Part shown: in pieces, positions 1 to 13,000 of the stretch
Position numbering within the stretch: position 1 is the first letter of the stretch
Layout: each line of letters starts with the position of its first letter
DNA from: Mangifera indica
Taxonomy: Eukaryota; Streptophyta; Magnoliopsida; Sapindales; Anacardiaceae
Length of the DNA stretch: 64,000 nt
Direction of reading: 5' to 3'
Assembly (NCBI RefSeq): GCF_011075055.1
Contig: NC_058149.1
Span: forward strand, 6,826,449-6,890,448
Translations under genes and position numbers: made by a program
Notes under the pieces: generated by a model
Told to the model about the DNA's origin: nothing
Databases searched by the model: none
Seen by the model: only the letters and a program-made list of their open reading frames with translations

Positions 1-960
1 AATTCCACCCTCGTGTCTCACACATTGACACAAGAAGTATGGATTGTTGATACTGGTGTCTCAAATCATTTGACTAATTTTGTTTATACGTTCACTTTTC
101 TCCTTGTACTGCTGATTTTAAAGTATAATAAAAATGGAACCATTTGCTATGCAGTTGGTTGTGGGACTATCAAAGTGTCTAATTTGGAGTTGGACTCAAC
201 TCTTTATGCTACCAATTTCTTTCGTAATTCACTATCTATCAGTACATTGTCTACAGACTTTAATTATGTAGTAACATTTTTCATTCTCATTATGAATTTC
301 AAAACCAGTCCTTGGGGATGATGATTGGCAGTGCTAAGGAATGCAATGAACTATATTATTTCAACGGTGTTACATCTCCTTTAGGTTAAGAAAATTTCCA
401 ACTTTTTTCTATTCTATTATATCTAATAATTAGGTATTTCTTTAACATCAATAACTTGGACACCCTTGTTTTAGTAGTTTAGAAACATTTGCATCGAAAT
501 TTCTTCATTAATAATGACATAAAAGTTTTTCAATTTGAAGATTGTATTCATGCTAAACAGTCTAGACATTCTTACCCTTTGCACTCATATCAATCAGCAA
601 AACCATTTCATCTCATTCATAGTGACATTTGGGGACTTATTCATTACATTTATAAATGATCACAGACTAGTTTATTAGATATTTATACCTTTGAAAGAAA
701 AATTTCAAAAAAATTATATCTTTCATTAATTTTACAAATTTATACATGTTTTAAAAATCTATTCAAATTCTTCACAGTAGTAATGGACACGAATATATTT
801 CAAATGACTTTCAAAAACATGTCTCCAATCATGGCATATTTCATCAGATATTTCGTGCATACACAACTCAACATAATGGTTTAGTTGGAAAAAAGAATAG
901 CCATCTACTAGAGATTGCTAGGTCACTAATGTTTGCTTCCAATGTGATGCAGGACAAGCA
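1..960 (+). mobile_element. Ty1/copia retrotransposon fragment A (protease and integrase remnants)
   Basis: The conceptual translation from position 13 contains WIVDTGVSNHLTN, the pepsin-like active-site region of a copia protease (family DTGA/S-SxH). Around 780-935, after frame changes, an integrase segment is readable (SNGHEYISNDFQKH, then AYTTQHNGLVGKKNSHLLE), matching the family pattern SDNGxEF...TPQQNGVxERKN. Stops and frameshifts interrupt every domain, so it is inactive. The fragment is cut by the left window edge. It lies in or beyond the intron that follows ISA3 exon 13. Confidence 0.8.
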
Positions 961-1319
961 TCGAACGGGTCGTGATACCTTTTACATAAAAAATAGGATG
1001 TTGATCTCATTCAACACAGGACCAAAAACAAGAATACAAAAGCAATAATTCAAGGAGATAAAAAAATATTGTTATAGTTGAATGACTACCAATGAATGAA
1101 GTTTACAAAAAGTTTGTGTCATAATTAACCTAATTATAATAGAAAACTCTAACTTAACAAGGACTAGGAAGAAAACTTGCAAAGTCTTGTTACCTCTTTT
1201 TGTCTCCACGAATGCAACAAATTAGGAAGCAACCCCTTTTTATCTAATCTAACCATATAAACCTTCTCATCCCTTTTCCATGATACATAGCGAAATTTGG
1301 GTGTCATCTATATTAAAAA
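961..1319. other. Unassigned spacer between two copia fragments
   Basis: AT-rich sequence with no open frame or terminal repeat that I can recognise. It may be internal sequence of one of the flanking copia fragments that has decayed beyond reading. Confidence 0.4.
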
Positions 1320-3300
1320 TTATAACAGGAACTTGATGATTTGTGTCTTTTGTAGACGATCACTTTAGAATCTCTTGGATTTTCCTCATAAGAGAAAAAC
1401 AAGAAGTGAGCCAAATCTTTAAGAAAATTCAATAACATGATTCATACCCAACTCCAACCAAAATCCAAATATTAAGAATAGATAATGCAGGAAATTACTT
1501 CAATTCTTCACAAGGAACTTTAGCAAAAACAGGGAATAATTCATCAAAGCTTGAGTGTTGATACCCCTCAACAAAATGGGTGGCTGAAATGAAAAACAAA
1601 CACTTGCTTGAAGTGGTAGTAAGAGCCCTCATGTTCTCCGCCAATATTCCAATATTTTTTGGATAAAAGTTCTCATAGCAACTTACCTTATCAATAGAAT
1701 GTCTTCCCGTGTCTTGAACTTCCAAATATCAAGCCAACTCTTCCTTAAATCTTATCTCACTCATCTCCTCTCTTCCGCCCAAAGTGTTTAGTTGTTCCTT
1801 ATTTCTCCATATATCCCAACAACATTGAAATAAGTTTGATTTCCAAGGCCAACAAACGCATCTTCTTAGGATTCCCCAAATCAAAAGGGTTGTCAATGTC
1901 TCTCCTATCACCAAAAAAAAATAATTCTACAATTCAAAATAAGTAACATATTTTGAAATTTAACCCTATTACCCCAAAACTGATAATTAAGGGGAGAATC
2001 ACATTGTCGAATATCAATTTTGGGACACATTGGGATCGGTTGCCTAGATTCCAATACTATCAAACCCTCAGACAAATCCAAATCTTCAATTTTAGGACAC
2101 ATCAGATTAGTTGTCTAGACCTCAAACACAATCCATGTCTTAAACAAATCCATGACTTCACATAATACTCCAACCTATTTCCTCTTCGTGAATCCTTTCC
2201 CTAACAATGCTAAACAAAATAACCCTTCATCTCTAATTTATTCTTAGACTGTTAATGATAATACGTTCATCGTCTACACAAAAAAAAAAAAAAGCAACAA
2301 AACAATTGAGGATAAAAAGCACCAAACACATTCAAAACTTACTCAAGAATCAGATTCAAACTAAACTCCAATAGAAACTCTCTCGGGTAACACAAATTCT
2401 AATCTTGAGTTAGATGAACTTGATATCCCAATAGCCTTACAAAAGGAGTTCGTTCATGCACAAAAGATCCCATTTATAACTTTATCTCCTATGAGAATCT
2501 ATCTCATAGATGCTGAACATATGCTTCAAGGCTCACTCATATGCAAATTCCTTATAGTCCATGAAGCTTTGCAAAAACCCGAGTGAAGGAAAGCCATTGA
2601 AGATGAAATTCATGCCCTTGAAAAGAATAGCACATGAAAACTTACTAATCAACTAGAAAGGAAGATAGGTGTAAATGGGCTTTCACTATCAAGTACAAAG
2701 CTATTAGAGACATTGACAAATTCAAAGCTCGACTAGTAGCTAAAGGATTTACACAATCCTATGGAATCGACTATTAGAAGATTTTGACCCCAGTTGTTGA
2801 ATTAAACACCGTCCATGCACTTTTGTTACAGGCAATTAACCGAGTGTAGCAACTATAACAATTGGATGGTAAAATGTCTTTCTTAATAACAATTTAGAAG
2901 AATAAGTATACATGGAGATCTTCTTAAGTTTGGAAAACAAAATGAACATTGATAAAGTCTGTCGATTGAGTTAATGAGGATGAGATAAGCAAGCCTAAGA
3001 GATTACTTGCTCATGAGTTTGGGACCAAGGACTAGGGAAAATCTTAAATACTCCATGGGAATGGAAGTAGCTCATTCAAAAATGGGAACCACAATTTCTC
3101 AACAAAAGTAAGTGATTGCTTTACTAAAAGAAATAGGAATGATTGGCAGTAAACCTACAGACACACCTAACAATCACAAACAAAAGAAGAATTTAGAAGT
3201 GCTTCATGGGTATGTATCAATGCCTTGTGGAAAAAGTTATATCTCTCTCCCACACAAGCCTAGACATCAATTTCTAGTGTAGCAAATTAGTATAAACAAC
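1320..3300 (+). mobile_element. Ty1/copia retrotransposon fragment B (integrase to reverse transcriptase, degenerate)
   Basis: Across changing frames the + strand reads as a copia polyprotein. An integrase core lies around 1470-1640 (RIDNAGNYFNSSQG, STKWVAEMKNKHLLEVV, RALMFSANIPIFF), followed by the usual post-core segment near 1690-1920 (PPKVFSCSLFLHI, then an IFLGFPKSKG-like stretch). The start of reverse transcriptase is at about 2580-2850 ([34 protein letters not shown]). Its distal part is near 3090-3200 (SQQK.VIALLKEIGMIGSKP). Multiple stops show it is dead. The domain order repeats that of fragment A, so two copia insertions are present. Confidence 0.78.
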
Positions 3301-3843
3301 CTAGTTGAGACGCACATGGAAGAAGTCTATCTTGATAAATTGGAATTTATTCAGGAAAAAGTTTTAACTGAAAATAAATTGGAAGATAATTTGCATTCGA
3401 TAAAGATATTGTGTAGCTAAAGTTACAACTGTGAAGATTATCAAATACATAAATCATTCCTCAGAATTTCTTTATTTTTGTTTGTATATTGATTAAATTG
3501 GATGAAAATGCCAAAATATTTGGTTAGTGATCAAGAGTCAAGACAGCAAAATTTATTGACTACGGTGGGATAGACAAGATCCTTCAAGATTCTTTGCTCT
3601 TTGAAACATCAATCAGTTAATTAAGATATTTTTTTGACTCAGAAATTAATTTATTAATACAGGCAGAGAAAAAAATCTGGGAGATTTCACAGCAGCCTAC
3701 TATAGGGAAAATGTTAGTGAAAGAATCTCATAATTCATGAGAAATTATTGTACATTTATAATGAAGATTAGATATTGTAGTTTATCTATAAGGTTACTTA
3801 ATAAAAAGAGCAAGTATCAAAGTAAAATAAAATATTAATCTAC

Positions 3844-4002
3844 CTGTCCACAGTTCCAGCTATTATTATGAATCTCTCCATCATTGTTGTTCTCCCCATT
3901 TGCCAAATTATGTTTGTGGTTATAGGTCACTAAATCAGCCAAGGAAAAACCATCATGTGCACATATAAAGTTGACACTGTTCCACGGCTTTCCTCCTCCA
4001 TC
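3844..4002 (-). CDS. ISA3: ISA3 exon 13 (GH13 region IV)
   Basis: 53 codons, [20 protein letters not shown] to NNSWNCGQ. Carries the conserved His-Asp pair of region IV. The donor is CAG|gtag. No further ISA3 exon is recognisable to the left. Confidence 0.93.
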
Positions 4003-7000
4003 CTGACTTAATAAAACATTTCGAAATATCAGATCTAAGCATATATTTAAGAGGCTTTAAAATGTGACTCACAATTCAGCATTCATAAAATAGCATGGAA
4101 TCAGAAAGATCCAACACTTTAGTTGTCAAAAGAAAAAGGAAAAAAAAGAGATTGCCTGCAAAACTTGAAACTAAAAAATACCACATAAAAGGTTATAAGG
4201 TCTCAGGCTCTCAGCATTCAAAAGAAGCACACAACAGAAGATATACCTGGTATAAATTGGGGCTCCCACACAGGCACTCAGCAAAAGCACCAGAAAAGCC
4301 ATCAGTACCCTTAATAAATTGTCGCACTATGTCACGATACTGAAATTAAAATGATAATAAATTAATTGAAGCCCTTTGCTAGAAGAAATATAAATCAAGA
4401 CACATTAATGCAAGTAGGTTTCTTCCTAGGACCTATAAGATTACTCAACTAAACATGTAAGAGTACATGAATGTAGGGCTTTAACAAAGCAAAGGAGAGA
4501 AGGCACTGATATTTACAGCTGTAGACCTCACACCAAAACTAAATAAAACTAGAAGCTAATACATACTATATCAATCAATCCATAATTATCTATTCCATCA
4601 GCTTGTAGAATAGATACACACATATAGAAGGCCAGTTACAAGAAGATTCAAGACTCTTAAGGTAAACCTTCCTACAACATACTTAGGAATTAGCATCAGG
4701 TCGATGAATAACATGGCCATGGCATTGTGTATGATTACTAATCCATGAGCCAGTCACAAGCCTCACAATTCTCTATATGAACTTAGAAAGCTTAAAATCT
4801 GACTGACCTTCCCATTCCATTCTGACCAAATACCCCAGCGTGGAAACATGCCAACTTGATATAGACCCCCTGCATCCCATGCTTCTGCTATAAGCTAATA
4901 AAAAATGAAAAAAAACTAGCCGGTTAATCTGTTATATATAACACAGAAAAGCAAGTAATCAAAAGCATAAGATAAGCTGGGGAGATTAATTTAATTTAAT
5001 AATAATAATAAATACAAAGAGAGCAGAAATGTTCTAGGAAGTTGGAACGCATACAAATATCGTGTAGTTAAGACATCACTGGTAGTAAGGCACTTGTAAA
5101 TGCCATAGCCTCATGATATTCAACAATATCACAAGTACTACTCCCAACAAGTTAAAAATTTTAAGAGATTATAGGACAGCAGTGAAAGATCTGGATTGTT
5201 AGATCTTTGTGGGCAAGTCTAAATCTAAAAGAAGTAATTCGAAGGGGAATTTGAAACAACAAGTCTCAGAAGAACCCTTCTAGGATTTAGTACGACCCTC
5301 ACTCCATGAAGGAACACCCGTGAGCATCTGTAAAGGTTAATTAGAAAATTTAAGGAGAATACCTTCACTCCACGGAGTACTGGATCATTACTAATCATGC
5401 TAATTAGTGGTGGACTGCTGAGAGGGCTGCCAGTAGTCAACAAATCACCTTCTACCGGAATCCCATATACATTGACTGCATCCCAAAGGCTTTGCCATAA
5501 CAGGAAAATCATAAGTCAGATATCAAAATCAGCTTCACAAATAAATTTAAAAGACATAGAATATCTAGTAGATAGCTCAAGGAAGAACCAGCTGCCCCTA
5601 GTCATTATAGAAGCAAGATCAAAGCGAAAGCCATCCACATGCATTTCTGTTACCCAGTATCTGTGGTAAAATAAAGAAATCAGATCTCTATTAGGAACCC
5701 AGGCCATCCCAATTTCAACATAAACAGTAATAAAAAAACATTAACAAAAGCTATTTTATTCATCAAAGGGTAATAGCATGGATAAACCAGATAATTTGAG
5801 GAGTCAAAGCCTCTCATTTCAACCATTTGAGGAGACAGAAACCTCCACAATCAACCTTAAGACTGGCCACCGCAACCCTAAGGTTACCCAAAAATCCCTA
5901 ATTTTCTTCCTTCTCCCCTTGACCACGAGTATCTACACAACTCATTTGATGAACAATTTAATTTTCCATCTAATAGCCTTAAAAGTTTTTTTCCTTATAC
6001 TCCAATTCAATATAACTTCTCAAGGTATAGATTTTCAAATAAGATTGGGTTGTGATCAGCTTGTGAAACATTTTATAAGAATTACCACTTCACTCTTGGA
6101 GTTTATTAAGTACACTAAAGTGTTTCAAACTAAGCAGTTCATAAAGCTAACAAACTATGTAAATCCATCCAAACTCACAACTAAATGAATTATCACAAAC
6201 TATACATCTAAATGAATTATCACAAGTCAAACTTTAAATATTGATTGAAGGATAATAAGTTCAGGTAAGTTTCGTTAGCTCACAAGCATCACAAAACAGA
6301 TTCTTAACATTAGACACTCTAGCCATGCTAAGATACAATTCCTCAAGAACAGAAAAAAAAAATGTCCTAGCCTTTCACGCAATCTAGCAATTTCCATTTT
6401 CGTCTCATCTTCTGCTTGAGTTTGAATATATTCATCTTCCCACAACTTAGTTAAAGCAAATACAACCCATTTTGGACTCTACCATAGCCAACCATTGCTC
6501 CCAAATTAGATCCTAAATTACAGAGTTGAGAAAAAAAACACTTCACAAATCAGATTTTTGTAGGTGAGCTAGCAAATAACAAATTATTAGGAAAATTGGG
6601 ACATTAAATGCAAATGATAGTTTTCATTGTGGAGAGCAGTTAGACAAAAAGTGTTCCACCAGCCACACGAACTTCATCCCTTTTGAAACAAGAAAAATAT
6701 GAGGAAAAAATGGAAGAGAAACTTGTCATATGATTTTAGGCTCTGGAATGAATGATCCAAGAACAAAATTGATCTTTACATGAACTACCAAGAGCAATTG
6801 CGAAAAACCTTTTTGGAAAATATCAGAAGTGGAGGAAGATGATTCCACCTTGATTTTTGGCAATCATTGCTCCAAAATTCAGATCCTAAATTACATGAGT
6901 TGGGAGAAAAAAAAACACTTTACAAATGAGATTTTTGTAAGTGAGCCAGCAAATAAAAAATTATTAAAAAATTGGGACATTAAGTGCAAATGATATTTTT

Positions 7001-10000
7001 AATAGTGGAGTGCAGCTAGTAGAACCCTTTCTAAATATTACAAAAAGTGTTCCACCAGCCACACGAACTTCATCTCTTTTGAAACAAGAAAAATATGAGG
7101 AAAAATGGAAGAGAAACTTGTCATATGATTTTAGGCTCCAGAATGAATGATCCAAGAACAAAATTGATCTTTACATAAACTACTAAGAGCAATGTCAAAA
7201 AACCTTTTTGGACAATATTAGGAGTGGAGGAAGATGATTCCACCTTGACTTTGGCAATGACTTGTTGAAGAGTAAGGAATTCATCCTTTGAAAAAACCAG
7301 ATCATCAATCCTATTTCTAGTCTTTTATTTATTCACTCCAAACAAATTTTTTATGATCAAGAATCATTTTTTCCCTCCACATTTTTTTCTCCAAACAAAT
7401 AAGAAGAGAAAGATTGTCATCACTATCTAAAAGAAGATCTATGGTTAAGCACTTACAATAGCATAAATCTCTTGTAGGGATAGTCATCGGCAAGATTTGC
7501 GATGTACCTGACAAAATTGAGGTCTAGGAAGAATTATTGAGTTCATGGTATCATTTAGAGTTGGATTCAAGCTGAGTTGAACTTGAGCTTGTCTAAACTC
7601 AAGCTCGACTCAGTTTGAGAGGTGTTGAGCTCGAGTTTGAGCCAACCGAGCTATGTTGAGCTTTAAACTTGGTTTGGTATTGTAACTGAACAATAAATGA
7701 CTAAAACAACACTTTTTTTATGTATATTGGTCAAAACGAAATCACTTTAGTTGAGTTGTATCGAATTTTTCCAGGTCTACGTGCTTGGCGAACTGAACAC
7801 CTTTCAAGCTTGAGTTGGAAATATTTAACTCTCAGACTCGAGCTTGAGTTTGTTTGAGTTGTGCTTGTTTCAAGCTCGTTCGAGCCAAGTTTGTTTTCGA
7901 GCTCAAAGAACACGACTTGAATCCAACCCTCATATCATTCACAAGTTTAATAGGGATTGTTACCAATACAATTTTAGTATCATGAGCAAGTTTGGACTAG
8001 ATACGCAACGTCACTAATAAAATTAAGGTCTGGGAAGGGTGCCAATGAATTCTCGGTCTCACTGACAAATCCATGATGTGGGAAAGGTGTTGAAAGGATT
8101 GTCGGCAAGCTCATGGTCTCACCAGCAAGTTGTAAAATGTGGAGAAGATCACCGATAAGATTGCAATGTCGCCAACAAGTTTTTATCTGACTTATAAGGT
8201 TAGGGTTTCACCAATAGGATGACAAAGTCTCCTCAGTTCCTAATGATGATCACAATATCGCCAACAAGATCCAAGCTTCAAAACAAATCACTAACAAGGT
8301 CACAATGTCACAAATAAAAGTTGTGGAACAAATCGCCGACAATATCACAATATTAACAATGAAGTCATGATCCCACCAAGATTTTCCTGCTCCTATGTTG
8401 AGAACCTTATGAGTAGTTTGTCCTTTGTTGGAGAGCCTGGAAAATTGACTATTTGTTGGATTGGATCTCTGATACGATGTACATTGAGAGAACTTTTATT
8501 CTTCACTTTTCATTATTCTCTTGTATATGATACAAGTAAAAAAGCAAAACAAATACCAAGAATTTTGACGAGTTCTAACTACCAATTGCTCACATAAACG
8601 TCGACTACATACAATAAAAGTCAACTACTCTCCTAGGAATAAATAGCCTGCCTATACTTGCCTTTTTACAACACAACAGTCAACAACATACATTAAAAGT
8701 GCGTCTTGAATCCTTGTCCTTGTCCTATGTATAAGCTTTGACAAATCCCATAAGATGTTTCCCAAATACTATTGAATTGCTAAATCCATGAGTTATTAAG
8801 AATCTAAATAGCTACATAATCAACATTCTTGCCTCGAAAAACTTTAAAGGAATTTGCTAAAAAAAATTATGCTCGATTTTACAGCATTTGTAGGTATATC
8901 AAACTGTAAAACTTTTTTTAGATGGAAGATTGATAATCAGTGTAGAAAATAATGAATCTGACCTCAAACAATCAACTATAAATTGACGCACAACAGGATG
9001 GTTGCAATTGAATGTATTCCCACAGCCTGAATAATTATAAAATTCTCCCTGTAAAATCATAATGCAAAATTCATTCATCGTGCTTGATATCTGAAGAAAT
9101 GTGGAAGTAGGATAACATACAACCATAAAATTGTAATTTTAGTTTTTAAACAGAAATCTAACCTGGACTAGCTGAATACAATATCAAAGACAAGTAAAAA
9201 AACTAAACTACTAGCTTAAAGCAAACACTCTTTGTCACATTTAGTATGGTAACGTCAACCATTTGGTTGATAATTTGGTTTACATGTATAACTAGATGTG
9301 AAGGCTAAGCATTAATGATGAAAGTTAATAGCATTAACAATGAAAAGAGGCATTGAAATTAAATGGCAGAAGGGTCGCTATTAATATGTGATCATATTAT
9401 CTCAGTTGCATAGAACAATAACCACAAATTCCAGAGCAACAAAATTCATGAGTTAAATTGTAGCAAGCAGACAGTAAAACAGGAAGATACTTGGTATGAT
9501 CTCAATCTAAAGCTTTAATTGTGGAAATGGTAAAAAACAAAATTACACCAACAAGTTCTCAAATTATTGGATTTGATGAACATAACAAAACCCTAGAAAC
9601 AAAGAAGAGGGGTCATGCTCTTACTTTCTTCCCTATCAAACAACTTTGACTATAATACTAGAAGTCACCAAAGCCCAGAAACTAGTAAGTCAATATAAGC
9701 TATATTGAATGAAGGCAACCATTCTATTATGATTGTCTACTTAAGTTAAAAATTACTCCTCTAGAATTAAGTGGATAGTCAACAATGAACACTGGCTTCA
9801 AATCTCATATTATATCTCTTTACTTTCTCTCTTATGAGTACTAGATAATTTAGTTGATTGGATGTCATAGAATCATAAAAGAGATCTTGGGATCAAATCC
9901 TACACACATCAAGTTAGGAAAGGGTATGGTTTAAATTTGTTAGTAAGAAAATTTAAAAAAAAAAAAAAAGAAAATTAAGTCTTTTCCCTTTTTTTTTACC

Positions 10001-13000
10001 TAATTCCTTTCCTCCACTCATGAGTACTTCTAACTTATATCCATGTCTTCTTTCTGACCTATTTCTATATATCCCTTATGCATCTCAGTTTTATTCTTGC
10101 TTGTACAACTTCAATTTGGTTTTAGAGCCCAAACTCCCATTGAATAACTTTCAAATGCTTCCTAAAACCTAAAGTAATCCCCCACAAGCTCCTAAATAGA
10201 ATGTGCAGAAATGTTCAAACCAAAAAACTGATTAAATCAAACCAAAATACCATTTGTATTGACCAAAAATGATATGTCAAATAAAAAATTAATTATAATC
10301 TTTATTTTACATCAATTAATGTTTAAATCTATTAAATTTCCACCTTTTTGTCCAACAAAGTTTTATTTTTCTACTAATAAATAAATTGTCCATCTAATAT
10401 GACGAAGTTTCATCTTCTCCCTTTCAATCCTACTAAACTCCCCAAAAGTCAAATTTTATTTCATTTTATTTTATTTTTGTATAGGGACAATGAAGAGAAT
10501 TCAATGATTTAATTTTATAATCATGTTAGTGAGTACTTTGCATTAAGATATAAAAATCTTATTTTTAACTGAATTGGATTTCATATTCATACTTCTATTA
10601 TTTGTTTATGTTAGTGTGATTAGGTTTTATTATAGTGTAATCGGTCACCACATATAGGGCCTCATATTTTTGCGAAACCTTAGATGGAACATTAACAATG
10701 GAGGTTGATTTTCAGCCAGATATTATTAGCAATAGATTGTTAAAAATTAGGCTCTCTCCCTTCTCCGGTTATTCTAACTTAATCACCCTTCCTCTTTCTC
10801 AATATTTTTCTGCATTTCTTCATCTATTTTATCTTTTGTCCAACCATTCTACATCAGCCTTACATTAAGTAAAAAAATAGGAAAACTCACAAAACATCAA
10901 AGAATCAAGTAAAGAAATCATCAGTTTTTATGAAAATATTAAAAGAATATCTTCCATTTAAATTAACCCTGCTTATTTAGGAACTAACATACACTTCAAA
11001 TGGAATGACAATAAATAAAACAACACCCGAATCAAGTGAAGGTGTATATATTGGGGCAATGTGTCAAAAATTGTACCTTAGGAGCCAACATGTAATAAAC
11101 ACTGTTGTCAACACCTCTAAATGACAAAGAAGGACCTTTCTCATTGCCCTCAGCTGTGTGATTAAACACAACATCCATGAAGACCTGATAAAGAAAATTA
11201 GATAAGGAAAACTTTTAATCACCGAAAAGAAATGCTCTTTCTTACTGAGACTAGATATCACCTCAATTCCTCGTTTATGTGCTTCCTTGACAAGAAGCTT
11301 GAATTCATTAATCGCATCACGGCCACAATTATGTGTGCCATTAGATGAATATCTAATCATAGGAGAAAAGTAATTGACAGTGGAATACCCCCAAAAATTA
11401 ACCCTGGCAAGAAATAATAATCAGACAAGATATGTCAACAATGCATCAACAACTTCCTCAAATTTGAGAAGATCATATTTTTAAAATAAATTGGTCTATT
11501 CATTTGACTTAATTAATTTGTGACATCAGAAACATAGCTGGTCTGATCCAACACAGCCCTTACTATAGTCATGCCCAAAAGTTAAAAAATCCTTTCTTTT
11601 CAGCTATCACTCCTTTTTAGAGAAGAAAGAAACTATGATTTTAGTCTAGAAAGCTTTTGAGCCTCACACTAAACATTTAACATCGAAATCTATATTCCCA
11701 TGTAAAAGAACATTCTAATAATAGAGTTATAAAAAGAAATGGACTAGAGAAAAAATATTTGACAACATTTATTCTTCTGTTAAAAATTTACATCCCCGTA
11801 AATTTTGGACCATAACTCTTTTATGTAAAAATTGGTTATAAAACTATCTTTTGCTTTTTACTCCAAGCAACTCTATAAATAGAGCTTAGAATTATAAAAT
11901 TAAATTAAAATTAACATTCCAATACAGGAACCGAGAACATTCTAATAATAGAGTTATAAAAAAACATTGATGACTGAGTTGATGCGGCAATTTGGAGGAA
12001 AATCTGGGAACCCAATTCAAAAGATGGCAACTCCTAGTAAGCGACCACCATGGAGGAATACATCCAACAGTTCAAATACATGGTTGGGATGGTACTTGGA
12101 TTGGCCAAATAAGCTTATTTGGGAAATTTAATCAACAGAGTCAAAAAAGAGATTAAACGAAGGATGTGGGTGCACAATATGTAAGATCTTGTTCGAACAA
12201 TGGCATTAGCCAAAGACATGGGAGAAGAAATAAAAGGGAAGACGTAGGATCAAATTGCTTCTTAGGTGCTCTGACCCAATGACTTGAGATCCATAGGTCC
12301 ACGGGTATGCCGATTGACCTAAGGCCTATCAACTAATACCCAAAATTTTTAATTGAAAGAAATGAAATCCCTAATTGCTCTCCTACCACCACCTAACCTA
12401 GCTCGTTTGCCTCCAACAAGAGCTAAACATTTATCACCAATCAAAATGTGAGCTCAACAAGCTCGAAACCAATGCTTCAGATGGGATGAACAATACTCAC
12501 CCAATCATGCATGTTCAAATGGACATCGAAGAGTTTTAATCATTGTTAAGAATACAGAAACAAAGTCGTTTAAAGCTGAAAAGGAGAGAAGGAAGTCAAA
12601 CCAATGGAATGTCACACCATGGAGTTGCATCTTCACTCTACAATAGGAATTACACAACCTAGCACCATGAAGCTTCATGGTGAACTGCGAGGAACTCCAA
12701 TGGTGATCCTAATTGACTATAGAGCCAATCATAACTTCATCTTGGTTGATGTAGTACAAGCCCCAGAGTTAGTAATTCCACTCATATGGGGATTTTGGGT
12801 AAATTTGGGAGATGATCACCAAATTGTATGTCGTGGGGTGTGTTCTGAAGTCAAACTCAATGTATAAGGCCTTCATATCACTATCAATTGCTATCCATTT
12901 CCACTAGTAGTGAACTTTATTTTAGGAATCACTTTGTTGGAAACCTTGAGTATATCAGCAAAATTGACAATGTCCTTTGAAGCCCAGGGTGTCACTCAAC

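Noticed and set aside
5778..6188. 136-codon open frame on the + strand inside ISA3 intron 8
   Set aside because: No conserved text, no splice or promoter context, and the composition is that of the intron.
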